Below are positions 1 to 7,118 of a stretch of DNA of 34,167 nucleotides, piece after piece. The stretch is taken from contig CALIKL010000063.1 in the NCBI GenBank assembly GCA_938018055.1, positions 1 to 34,167 on the forward strand, written 5' to 3'. The position numbers and the translations under genes were made by a program. Under the pieces are notes generated by a model. The model was not told where the DNA came from. It did no database searches and saw only the letters and a list, made by a program, of their open reading frames with translations. The first letter of the stretch is position 1. Every line of letters begins with the position of its first letter. The stretch comes from an uncultured bacterium (GTDB lineage: Bacteria > Bacteroidota > Rhodothermia > Rhodothermales > UBA10348).

Positions 1-2
1 TG

Positions 3-656
3 TCAACTAGTCTTGGACTTCCCGTGCTGGTGGCCTTCACCTCGCCCCTCATCAGGATTTCTGTTGTGCTTGCAGCCATTCGTGCCACTCCCTTCCTGCA
101 TCTGATGCTTTTGGCCCATCATCTTCTCACATCTTGGCTCCACGAGCGAGAGGACATAAACGGCTACCGCTGTGCGTTCCGCTTCTGTCAGCATTACAGG
201 TGGCATCAATCCATGATGCTCTATTGCCATCGCGGGCATCAGGGATTGTTCGGCATCTGGTTGCTCAAGCCACATTTCTACGCGTGAGCGCGCATCCTCG
301 CTTGATTCTGTCATCCTGATATAGCGTTGCGCGATCATCTTCATCGGCGGCGCGATGGGCTCTCTCTCCACGTCGGTCGGGCGGTCAATGGTGTGACAGG
401 TCGTACAGACGCGATTGAAAACCTCTTCGCCATCCGTCACGTGTAGCGCGACGGCTGAGAAAATGCCGGCATCGGGCGACTGGGTAACTGAAACCGGATT
501 GGTCCGAAGAAAGGTGAGGGCGCTGACCATCATGGCAATGATGATCACGATGACGACAAACACCAACGTCCGGATGGGGTGATTTCGTGGGCTACCTCGA
601 TGTTGATGATGGAACGCCATTCTCATGGGACTCACCGCCGGATGGGATTGATGCAT
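3..656 (-). CDS. Membrane-anchored mono-heme cytochrome c-like protein
   Basis: The 217-residue product has one N-terminal membrane segment (about residues 30-50) and then an exported domain with a single c-type heme motif CTTCH (C84-H88). The LMPP stretch near residue 151 is a likely source of the axial Met ligand. The length of the heme domain (about 100 residues) fits a class I cytochrome c, which would carry electrons at the periplasmic face of the membrane. The C-terminal 40 residues are unusual: hydrophilic and rich in His, Lys and Gly, with two more Cys, which might bind metal. An ATG at residue 11 (position 626) has a GGTGAG just upstream and may be the true start. Its transcription is divergent from the membrane protein at 865. 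The gene is complete but the window ends right after its stop, so downstream partners are unseen. Confidence 0.85.
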   Translation of the reverse strand: MHQSHPAVSPMRMAFHHQHRGSPRNHPIRTLVFVVIVIIIAMMVSALTFLRTNPVSVTQSPDAGIFSAVALHVTDGEEVFNRVCTTCHTIDRPTDVEREPIAPPMKMIAQRYIRMTESSEDARSRVEMWLEQPDAEQSLMPAMAIEHHGLMPPVMLTEAERTAVAVYVLSLVEPRCEKMMGQKHQMQEGSGTNGCKHNRNPDEGRGEGHQHGKSKTS

Positions 657-864
657 TCTGATCCAATACCAAGGTCGACTGATCCGCGTCCATCCTTTGT
701 GCGAGCTTTATGCTCCGAAGGGTGCTCCCGGTACGCGGCGGAACGTAAGGGAATCCTTCGCAGTCACGGATATAACCTGGCTCGCAGCCGCTAACCTGGC
801 CACTAAAGCATTCTCGAAGTCCAGATATCCGAAACGGATTCATCGCGAAGGACACGCAGCGTCC

Positions 865-1374
865 GTGAAGCAGTCACGCAGCATATCTAACGCCTTGGGT
901 CGCGGTGTTTCCGCACTGGTCCTGGTCTGGGTGGCCCAGTTCGGCGTCGTCCTTTGGTTCATGATCGGCCAAGGCTATGATCGCGCGACGGCTAACCTGG
1001 TGTCATGGGTCGGACTGGCCATGCTACCCTTGTGGGCCTGGTTGCTGCGAATTGGGCTACCAGATGTGGCAGGTGGCAGAATAGTGCGCGCGGCGAGGGC
1101 CCTTGGGCATGCTGCTGCCCTGTACATCGCAGGACTGATTGTGCCCGCTCAGGTCATCTTGCACGGCTTCTCGCTGTCGAGTCCCTTTGATGAGCTTTGG
1201 TGGGTGCTGGGAAGCGCAACGGTGATCCTGGCAGTAGGCCTTGCCTGGAGCAAGAGTTTTTCTCGCCGCTCCATGGCTGGATCCAGAGGCGTCCCAATCG
1301 GGCTGCTCATTGTTCTGGGTAGCGGTGCCAGTGTCCCACTCTGGCGCGCTTTCATCTTCAGCTTCTTCGGTTGA
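865..1374 (+). CDS. Small multi-span membrane protein, function unknown
   Basis: The open frame reaches back to 697, but its first 56 residues look like untranslated DNA. A GTG at 865 preceded by GAAGGA (847-852) gives a clean start for a 169-residue protein. Five hydrophobic stretches follow, each long enough to span the membrane, separated by short basic loops, and the protein ends on the last one (ending FSFFG). I recognise no catalytic motif and no family. It is divergent from the cytochrome c gene and its stop lies two bases from the mltG stop on the other strand, so it is probably a single-gene unit. The membrane location is well supported; the start and the role are not. Confidence 0.6.
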   Translation: MKQSRSISNALGRGVSALVLVWVAQFGVVLWFMIGQGYDRATANLVSWVGLAMLPLWAWLLRIGLPDVAGGRIVRAARALGHAAALYIAGLIVPAQVILHGFSLSSPFDELWWVLGSATVILAVGLAWSKSFSRRSMAGSRGVPIGLLIVLGSGASVPLWRAFIFSFFG

Positions 1375-1376
1375 AG

Positions 1377-2435
1377 CTACTCGGATGCCGCGGCAGCTTC
1401 GGCTTCTGCCTCGGCCCGGCGTTGACGCATCACGCGGTAGTATTCCTGTGCATTGCGTCGATGCTCGGACAGGGTGCGGCTGAAGATATGCGTGCCATCA
1501 CCTGTTGCCACAAAGAAGAAATACCGGTGCTTTTCCGGGTAGATGATGGATTGGATACTTGTCAGGCTGGGATTCGTAATGGGGCCGGGCGGCAATCCGC
1601 CACGTCGATAGGTGTTGTACGGATGCTGGAGATCGTAATCGCGGAAAAACAGTCGACGTTTATCTCCTTCGATCTTCATGATGGCGTATTGCACCGTCGG
1701 GTCCGCGTCGAGGCGCCATCTGTTATTCAGCCGATTCATGTAGACGCCGGCGACGGTCGCCTTTTCAGGAACGTGAGCCGTTTCCCATTCGACGATGCCC
1801 GCCAACCGGACGACTTCGTCCGGAGTAAAATTGCGGGGAAGTGTACCAAGTGAATCGATGCCGGCTTCTATGATACCGTCGTAGCGCCGTTTGACCCTGC
1901 GAATCACATCTTCCGGGCTGGTCAGCCAATAGAAGTGATACGTATCCGGAACCATGAACGCCCACAAATGCGTCGTGTCGGTCGCAAGCTCCTCCGCAAG
2001 TGCTTCATCTGAGAAAGCCTGGGTCAGCTCCTCCTCAGAGAACGCCATTTCAGCTGCCATTGCGCGGATCATGCGCTCCTTTCTGGTGCCTGCCGGAATG
2101 CGCACATTCACCGGCTCCTGGAGGCCTCTACGCATTCTGTCAATGATGTCCAGGTTGGATACGCCACTTTCGAACTCGTAGTGTCCGGCCTTGATTTGCT
2201 CAGCCCAACCGGTGGTTCGCGCCAGCAACGAGAAGTTGCTGGCGCGCTTTAGAATACCCGACTCCACCAGCCGTTCGCTGACATCTTGAATCGGCAGGTC
2301 GGGATGAATCCGGACGGATCTCCCGCCTTCATAATCTGGCGTAGCGGACCTGTACAAAAAGTCGTAGCCTGCCAAGCCAACAGCAATCGCGATCAGGATG
2401 GCAATGAGTCCGAGTTTCTTCAGTTCGCTTCGCAC
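1377..2435 (-). CDS. mltG: Endolytic peptidoglycan transglycosylase MltG (YceG-like)
   Basis: MltG cleaves nascent glycan strands at the inner membrane and is thought to release them from the synthase, setting strand length. The 352-residue protein starts with one membrane helix (about residues 7-27), followed by a LysM-like subdomain (about 40-105) and the YceG catalytic domain. The family signature is plain: IVEWETA at 214-220, holding the catalytic Glu (E216 or E218), then VYMNRL, DPTVQYA, and the YNTYRRGGLPPGPI segment near 273-286. The C-terminus is an Ala/Glu-rich tail. Translation appears to start at GTG (2433-2435), as no ATG is available upstream. It is the last gene of the tsaD > chorismate mutase > mltG unit, 78 bases after its neighbour. 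Confidence 0.95.
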   Translation of the reverse strand: MRSELKKLGLIAILIAIAVGLAGYDFLYRSATPDYEGGRSVRIHPDLPIQDVSERLVESGILKRASNFSLLARTTGWAEQIKAGHYEFESGVSNLDIIDRMRRGLQEPVNVRIPAGTRKERMIRAMAAEMAFSEEELTQAFSDEALAEELATDTTHLWAFMVPDTYHFYWLTSPEDVIRRVKRRYDGIIEAGIDSLGTLPRNFTPDEVVRLAGIVEWETAHVPEKATVAGVYMNRLNNRWRLDADPTVQYAIMKIEGDKRRLFFRDYDLQHPYNTYRRGGLPPGPITNPSLTSIQSIIYPEKHRYFFFVATGDGTHIFSRTLSEHRRNAQEYYRVMRQRRAEAEAEAAAASE

Positions 2436-2482
2436 GAGGAGCCGGATGATTTACAAAGTGGCGGATGAGTTACGGGTGGGCG

Positions 2483-2512
2483 AGGGAAGGGCAGGCGTGA
2501 CACCTGTTCCCT
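2483..2512 (-). other. Intercistronic hairpin between chorismate mutase and mltG
   Basis: An inverted repeat sits just after the chorismate mutase stop: AGGGAA (2483-2488) pairs with TTCCCT (2507-2512) and CAGG (2492-2495) with CCTG (2503-2506), with a three-base bulge. No T-run follows on the minus strand, so a simple intrinsic terminator is unlikely. It may protect or process the mRNA and set the mltG level. Confidence 0.35.
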
Positions 2513-2513
2513 C

Positions 2514-2879
2514 TCAGGTCACGGGATCCTCATCAGAGGATCGGTTCTGATATCGACGGCGCTCAAGCGAACGGGTTTCATCGATGATGCGCTCAAACAG
2601 TCGCCGCACGGCGGCATTGTCAAGGGGGCCTTGATTGTGCTGCAGCATGCCATCGAGTACCTGATGCTCACGCTCAGGAACGTAAATGGGCAGGCCCAGC
2701 TGCTGTTTCACGTGACCGATGGCGTTGGCACTGCGGCTGCGTTCATTCAATAATTCCAGCACGATCCGATCAATGCGATCGATGCGCTCTCGCCACGCCT
2801 CAATCCCGGCTTCGGGCGTCGGATCCGGGAGGGATTCCAGCTCCCGTAACAACGTTATGATGCGGTCGATGCGACTCAT
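2514..2879 (-). CDS. Monofunctional chorismate mutase, AroQ fold
   Basis: Chorismate mutase converts chorismate to prephenate, the first committed step to Phe and Tyr. The 121-residue product is the usual size for a free-standing all-helical AroQ domain. Active-site positions match the family: Arg in the helix NERSR (R47 or R49), K58 in IGHVKQQ, and R70-E71 in VPERE, followed by a helix FERIIDETRSLE. A longer open frame continues upstream to 3170, but that part lies antisense-free inside tsaD in another frame. The ATG at 2877-2879 overlaps the tsaD stop as ATGA, the classic arrangement for coupled translation. A 20-residue N-terminal extension precedes the core and has no clear role. Confidence 0.88.
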   Translation of the reverse strand: MSRIDRIITLLRELESLPDPTPEAGIEAWRERIDRIDRIVLELLNERSRSANAIGHVKQQLGLPIYVPEREHQVLDGMLQHNQGPLDNAAVRRLFERIIDETRSLERRRYQNRSSDEDPVT

Positions 2880-3880
2880 GCCAGGACTAGAGAAGGGTTG
2901 GCGGTAACAGTCAGGTCGGCTTTGCGTCCTGCCCGCAGCTGATGATAACCCGCCATGGCTATCATGGCGGCATTGTCCATGCAATACGCCATTGGCGGCA
3001 CAAAGAGCCGACCTTGAAGCGAAAGAACCATCGATTCCAGTTTTCCCCGTAGTCGGGAATTGGCGCTCACCCCGCCAACCAATCCCAGATCTTTGATGCC
3101 GTGATCTTTCATCGCTTTCTTGACCGGCGCGACGAGCATATCTACCACAGCTTCCTGGAAAGAGGCACACAAATCGTTGATATGCCGATGCAAATAGGCT
3201 TCCCGTTCGGATGTCTCAATGGCATTCAAGTGATATAGAACGGAGGTCTTGATGCCCGAAAAAGACATGTCGTAGCCCTTCAGGCGCGTTCGTGGAAACG
3301 CATGGAAAGCTGAATTTCCAAGCCGAGCTCGACGATCGATCTCTGGTCCACCCGGGTAGGGCAGGCCCAGCAGTTTTCCCACCTTGTCGAATGCTTCTCC
3401 TGCTGCATCGTCCCGCGTCTTGCCAAGTAGCTCGGACTGACCCGGGGCGATGACCCTCATGATCTGCGTGTGCCCACCCGATACAATCAGATTCAGATGC
3501 GGGAATGCGGGCTGGAGGTCACTTAAAAACAAGCTGGCCAGGTGTCCATCCAGGTGGTTCACCGCAACCAGTGGAATTCCCAGAGCAAGAGAAGTCGCTT
3601 TGGCAAAAGACACTCCCACGAGCAAGGATCCTATCAGGCCGGGTCCTACGGTCACGGCAATAGCATCCAGATCCGAGCGCTCGATAGCCGCCTTACGAAG
3701 TGCCTTCTGCACGACAGGAACGATGGCGCGCTCGTGCGCGCGAGAAGCCAATTCAGGTACAACACCGCCCCAATCGGCGTGCTCAAGCTGGGTAGAAACC
3801 ACGCTCGATGCCAACCTACCGTCAATAATGACGGCAGCGGCGGTATCGTCGCAGGATGTCTCTATTCCGAGCAGCGTCAT
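2876..3880 (-). CDS. tsaD: tRNA threonylcarbamoyl transferase TsaD
   Basis: TsaD transfers the threonylcarbamoyl group to A37 of tRNAs that read ANN codons, working with TsaB, TsaC and TsaE. The 334-residue protein has the family start LGIETSCDDT, the metal-binding pair H109 and H113 in NHLDGH, the VGGVSAN loop, and the C-terminal CMDNAAMIA segment with the third ligand D302. Length is normal for the family. It heads a minus-strand operon with chorismate mutase (four-base overlap) and mltG. A hairpin with a T-run lies about 35-75 bases upstream of its start on the same strand (see 3917-3957), which may limit entry of transcripts into the operon. Confidence 0.97.
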   Translation of the reverse strand: MTLLGIETSCDDTAAAVIIDGRLASSVVSTQLEHADWGGVVPELASRAHERAIVPVVQKALRKAAIERSDLDAIAVTVGPGLIGSLLVGVSFAKATSLALGIPLVAVNHLDGHLASLFLSDLQPAFPHLNLIVSGGHTQIMRVIAPGQSELLGKTRDDAAGEAFDKVGKLLGLPYPGGPEIDRRARLGNSAFHAFPRTRLKGYDMSFSGIKTSVLYHLNAIETSEREAYLHRHINDLCASFQEAVVDMLVAPVKKAMKDHGIKDLGLVGGVSANSRLRGKLESMVLSLQGRLFVPPMAYCMDNAAMIAMAGYHQLRAGRKADLTVTANPSLVLA

Positions 3881-3916
3881 CAGACTGTGGATTCGAGCGG
3901 GAATTTGTCCGGAGGG

Positions 3917-3957
3917 TAAAATAAAACGGCCTCTGGAACGTTATTGACAGAGGCCGT
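3917..3957 (-). terminator. Intrinsic terminator or attenuator upstream of tsaD
   Basis: A perfect 10-bp inverted repeat (ACGGCCTCTG at 3926-3935, CAGAGGCCGT at 3948-3957, 12-base loop) is followed on the minus strand by TTTTATTTTA. That is a good Rho-independent terminator for leftward transcripts. Because tsaD lies just beyond it, it would either shield the operon from antisense transcripts arising in the 4.0 kb gene, or act as an attenuator in the tsaD leader. It shows no T-run on the plus strand. Confidence 0.65.
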
Positions 3958-3973
3958 ATACCTCCTTTATAAT
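3944..3973 (+). promoter_or_regulatory. Near-perfect sigma70-type promoter
   Basis: TTGACA (3944-3949) and TATAAT (3968-3973) are both exact hexamers, 18 bases apart, and point at the gene starting at 4023, about 50 bases downstream. The -35 box overlaps the right arm of the inverted repeat at 3926-3957, so a protein or a DNA cruciform at that repeat would compete with polymerase. Exact hexamers are uncommon in Bacteroidota, which favour a different -33/-7 pattern, so this may be a strong promoter or a chance match. Confidence 0.6.
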
Positions 3974-4022
3974 ACGAAATGCCCGCCTTCGAACTGACTG
4001 GCAATCCCATCCTATCGTCCCC

Positions 4023-4586
4023 ATGCGTTCATCCTTATTCGCTTTGCTTCTCGTAGCAACCCTGTTGGCGACGGCTCCCGCGCACGCTCAGCTGCGTCCC
4101 AGCGGTTCTGCCGTCGAAACCAGCGTGCGTCTGTATGACCAGGGAACGGCCGGATTTTCCTTGAACCGGTATTTCGCACCCGAGCATTTCCGGATGAGTC
4201 ACACGTTTGAAGCGTCCTCCAGCAGCTGGGGTGGTGGATCATCCATGGCGATGTATACCAATTCGATGCAGTGGCATTTCAATAACAAGCTGGCTGCCCG
4301 TCTTGATGTGTCTGCTGCCTCGCAGCTCGGTGGCAACCAGCGATTGGCCCAGGCCTTTGGTCAGAACCCGAATCAAGTTTTTGTCCGAAATGCGGAGCTG
4401 GCTTACCGACCAACGGAAAACGTCCAGATCCACTTGAGCATGCGCCGCAGTCCCTATGGCTCCTACATGAGCCCGTACGGATACAACGGATACAATGCCT
4501 ACGATCGTTGGAATCAGCACTCGTCCTTCCGGGCTGATTTTGGTCCCTCGGGTCGGGATCTCTTCTGGAATGACCGGTTGAAGTAA
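4023..4586 (+). CDS. Exported Tyr/Gly/Ser-rich protein, function unknown
   Basis: A clear Sec signal peptide (about residues 1-22, ending AHA before QLRP) leads a mature protein of about 165 residues. Alternating polar and hydrophobic stretches such as SMQWHFNNKLAARLDVSA and AELAYRPTENVQIHLSM look like outer-membrane beta strands of a small barrel. The C-terminal third is rich in Tyr, Gly, Ser and Pro (repeated SPYG/NGYN units) and Trp/Phe. I cannot place it in a named family. The ATG at 4023 lacks a visible Shine-Dalgarno site. It follows the strong promoter at 3944-3973 and is 29 bases from the LytR_C gene, so it probably leads a transcript that includes rsfS. Confidence 0.75.
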   Translation: MRSSLFALLLVATLLATAPAHAQLRPSGSAVETSVRLYDQGTAGFSLNRYFAPEHFRMSHTFEASSSSWGGGSSMAMYTNSMQWHFNNKLAARLDVSAASQLGGNQRLAQAFGQNPNQVFVRNAELAYRPTENVQIHLSMRRSPYGSYMSPYGYNGYNAYDRWNQHSSFRADFGPSGRDLFWNDRLK

Positions 4587-4615
4587 GACTTCAAAACCTG
4601 CCATTCCTCCCCGCT

Positions 4616-5119
4616 TTGGCCTCCCGCTCTGGTAATCTGGTTCTCAACATTGGTCTTGTCGTCGCCCTGGCGCTGACGATGTTGTTGGTTTACGCGCTCG
4701 GACAGCGTGTTACGTCTCCTAGACCGGATCCTGAAAGGCTGGAAAATCCCGGCAATCTGCTGGGCAATTATGTCCAGCTCGAGGTTCTCAATGGAGCCGG
4801 GGTTGATGGCCTGGCCGGCGAAATGAGTGGCTATCTGCAGGATTTGGGATTTGATGTGGTCGACGTCGGCAATTACACGGGTTCCGCCCTGTCGAAGACC
4901 ATGATTTTCGACCGTGTAGGCAACCGTGATGCCGCTGAGCAGCTTGCCCTGGCCCTGGGGCTGGAGCATGATCGAATCGAAGAGGCGCTCGAGCCCGAAT
5001 GGTATCTGGATGCATCGTTGGTCATTGGACCCGACTACGCCCTGATAAAACCGTTTGCGGATCGTTTGCCGCCTGAAACGGTTGATGGGGAATCTGACAC
5101 AGATGGTATGGATGAGTAA
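4616..5119 (+). CDS. LytR C-terminal domain (LytR_C) membrane protein
   Basis: One membrane helix (about residues 9-30) anchors an extracytoplasmic domain. Residues about 52-140 match the LytR cell-envelope C-terminal domain: QLEVLNGAGVDGLA, DLGFDVVDVGN, an MIFDRVGNRDAAEQLALALGL stretch, and ASLVIGPDYALI near the end. This domain is often fused to LytR-CpsA-Psr ligases, which attach glycopolymers to the wall; here it stands alone, with no catalytic LCP domain. The start is TTG at 4616, since no in-frame ATG precedes the membrane helix. It sits directly before rsfS, an arrangement I recall from other Bacteroidota/Rhodothermota. The substrate is unknown. Confidence 0.82.
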   Translation: MASRSGNLVLNIGLVVALALTMLLVYALGQRVTSPRPDPERLENPGNLLGNYVQLEVLNGAGVDGLAGEMSGYLQDLGFDVVDVGNYTGSALSKTMIFDRVGNRDAAEQLALALGLEHDRIEEALEPEWYLDASLVIGPDYALIKPFADRLPPETVDGESDTDGMDE

Positions 5120-5215
5120 AATTCAATTAAGCATCCTCCAGCTAGATTAAGCGATTCATACACCGGGAGCGTACTCCGGGGAGAGAGTGAGACTCTGAGC
5201 GATAAGAAAGTTACC

Positions 5216-5659
5216 ATGGCGCCGACCGATCCGATGGTCCCGGCGCGAACGGAAGAGAAAAAACGGTTGACCGCTGCGCCGACGAAGCAGATTGCGCGAC
5301 TGGCGGTCGATGCCATTCTGGACAAGAAGGGAAAGGACATCCTGGTTCTGGATGTTGCAGGAGTCAGCGGGGTCGCCGACGTATTCATCCTTGTTACGGG
5401 AGATTCCGACCTGCAAAACCGGGCTATCGTGGAATCGGTGCGCAGGAAGCTGAAAGAGGAAGCCGGAGAGCGTCCGTGGCATGTGGAAGGCACCGACCAT
5501 CACCAGTGGGTCCTCATGGATTATGTTGATATGGTCATCCACGTATTCCTTCCTCAGAAACGGGAATTTTACGAGCTGGAGCGGCTTTGGGGTGATGCCC
5601 CTCGCGAAGAAGTGCATGATCATCAGCAGGCCTCCGATGTAGCCTTACTCGCAGATTGA
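5216..5659 (+). CDS. rsfS: Ribosomal silencing factor RsfS (Iojap)
   Basis: RsfS binds ribosomal protein uL14 on the large subunit and blocks subunit joining when nutrients are short. The conserved core spans about residues 27-130: VDAILDKKGKDILVLDV, VSGVADVFILVTGDSD, RPWHVEGTDHHQWVLMDY and MVIHVFLPQKREFYELERLWGDA. The last two are the strongest family signatures. The protein has a 25-residue N-terminal extension and a short acidic C-terminal tail beyond the core. It follows the LytR_C gene by 96 bases and precedes a lipoprotein gene by 30. The start at ATG 5216 is the most upstream reasonable choice; a later Met at residue 7 is possible. Confidence 0.95.
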   Translation: MAPTDPMVPARTEEKKRLTAAPTKQIARLAVDAILDKKGKDILVLDVAGVSGVADVFILVTGDSDLQNRAIVESVRRKLKEEAGERPWHVEGTDHHQWVLMDYVDMVIHVFLPQKREFYELERLWGDAPREEVHDHQQASDVALLAD

Positions 5660-5689
5660 TCCATCCCAACCAATCGGACTTTCAAGACC

Positions 5690-6229
5690 ATGACCTCGTC
5701 CACGCCTGACAATCGCCTTGCCCTTTGCGCCGGACGCCTGCTGGGGATGGTCATGCTGGTCTGCCTGCTACCGGGCTGCGCTGCCCTTCAGCCAGATGTC
5801 AGTCCAGAAGAATTGTATGGCCATCGTGCCAGTGGGGAGGATGGAGAAGGGCGGACTACGATTGCCGTTTCGCAGCCGGACGAGGATGTTGAATACCGTC
5901 TTTTCGATGCCACGTTCGATACGGTGACCATCCGACCCGCCCCGATGACTGAAAACGCTGCCTCGAACGATGTCCCGGTGGAAGTGCTGATCAAAGGCGC
6001 TTTCCCAGACGCGTGTTCTGAACTGCATGATGTAACGCAACAGCGGGCCGGCAATCTAATTTTGGTCACACTGACTATGCGGCGGCCTCAAGGCTCGGTT
6101 TGCGCCAGCGTCTTGAGGCCCTACCGGTATTATCTGGATCTCGAAGGACGGTTTGTCCCGGGTCCCTACTCGCTTCGCTTAAATGAATCCGTGCACACAT
6201 TCGAAGTCCGCCCACCGGCTGATTCGTAA
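5690..6229 (+). CDS. Predicted lipoprotein, function unknown
   Basis: The N-terminal 30 residues form a lipoprotein signal with a lipobox LPGC (C30), so the mature protein should be lipid-anchored, probably facing the periplasm or the cell surface. The mature part (about 150 residues) has many beta-prone stretches, including VEYRLFDATFDTVTIRP, VPVEVLIKGAFPDACSEL, NLILVTLTMRRP and YYLDLEGRFVPGPYSLRLNE. Two Cys in the mature domain (near residues 113 and 142) could form a disulfide. I recognise no family, although the layout resembles small immunoglobulin-like or GLUG-type envelope domains. It lies 30 bases after rsfS and 22 before the next exported protein. Confidence 0.72.
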   Translation: MTSSTPDNRLALCAGRLLGMVMLVCLLPGCAALQPDVSPEELYGHRASGEDGEGRTTIAVSQPDEDVEYRLFDATFDTVTIRPAPMTENAASNDVPVEVLIKGAFPDACSELHDVTQQRAGNLILVTLTMRRPQGSVCASVLRPYRYYLDLEGRFVPGPYSLRLNESVHTFEVRPPADS

Positions 6230-6251
6230 GGGCACACGAGGTTAATCTCCC

Positions 6252-7097
6252 ATGTCTAAGAATCTTCCTGCTGTTCTCGGCAGTGCAGCGTCCGTACTCT
6301 GTTTGCTTTTGCTCACTGGTGCCATCGTGAATTCTGGTGGAGCGCCATCTGGACGTACCGGGGCGCCAGGCGCGTTGACGTGTGCTGATTCTGGATGTCA
6401 CGGGGGAAATGCGCTCAATGCAGATGGCGGATCGGCTACAATTACCGCTCCGGCCTCATACACACCTGGGACGCCCGTCGACTTGACGCTGCGCGTGGAG
6501 CGTGCTGGCGCGGCCCGTTTCGGATTCTCCATAACGGTCCAGGATCAGAATAATGTCATGGTTGGGTCCTGGGACCTCGTTGCCGGTCAGGGTACGGCCT
6601 TTTCTGAATTCGGAAGTGATCTCACGCATGTTACCCATGCGCCAGCCGTAAGCGTTGCTGATGAGCATACCTGGCAGTTGCGATGGATACCTCCCTCAGA
6701 GGACGCCGGCCCGGTTACGTTCTACGCGGCTGGGAACGCGGCCAATGGTGCTCAGGGATCGAATGGTGACTTTATTTACACCACCACCGTCAACATGCCG
6801 GTTGCAGCCGGTGTTGGAACGGAATCCTGGCAAGTGATTCCCTTTACGGTTGACGCCGTCTATCCCGTACCAACCACGGATGAATTGCGTCTCGATGTAG
6901 TGGCGGATGCTGCGGGACCTGTTTCGATTCATCTGTACGACGCCACGGGGCGCACCCGCATTATTGAATCGCACCAGGCCACGATGGGCGTAAACAGTCT
7001 TCGGATTGACACCAGCGAACTTGCCTCAGGTACCTATCTCTGGCGAGTGGTCATGAAGGGCCATTCGCGCACAGGCGTCTTGCCCGTTTCACGTTGA
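6252..7097 (+). CDS. Exported protein with CX4CH motif, anchor-V-like domain and T9SS-type tail
   Basis: A signal peptide (about 1-27) is followed by RTGAPGALTCADSGCHGG, where C44-x4-C49-H50 is a stretched form of the heme c motif. This segment, followed by a beta-sandwich of about 130 residues, recalls the choice-of-anchor V (Reeler-like) exported proteins of Bacteroidota. The last 80 residues fit a type A T9SS C-terminal sorting domain: VYPVPTTDELRLDV, VSIHLYDATGRTR, VNSLRIDTSELASGTYLWRV and a basic end. The inference is secretion through T9SS and attachment to the cell surface. The ligand or substrate is unknown. The stop at 7097 faces the DUF2723 stop at 7119, so transcription here is convergent. 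Confidence 0.82.
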   Translation: MSKNLPAVLGSAASVLCLLLLTGAIVNSGGAPSGRTGAPGALTCADSGCHGGNALNADGGSATITAPASYTPGTPVDLTLRVERAGAARFGFSITVQDQNNVMVGSWDLVAGQGTAFSEFGSDLTHVTHAPAVSVADEHTWQLRWIPPSEDAGPVTFYAAGNAANGAQGSNGDFIYTTTVNMPVAAGVGTESWQVIPFTVDAVYPVPTTDELRLDVVADAAGPVSIHLYDATGRTRIIESHQATMGVNSLRIDTSELASGTYLWRVVMKGHSRTGVLPVSR

Positions 7098-7118
7098 TGC
7101 GTTGAGAGGATCCGGTAC

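Noticed and set aside
592-855. 87-codon minus-strand frame upstream of the cytochrome c gene
   Set aside because: No ribosome site and no family features; it is most likely the promoter and leader region of the divergent pair.
2880-3170. Long N-terminal extension of chorismate mutase
   Set aside because: It overlaps conserved tsaD coding in another frame; the ATGA overlap start gives a normal-sized enzyme.
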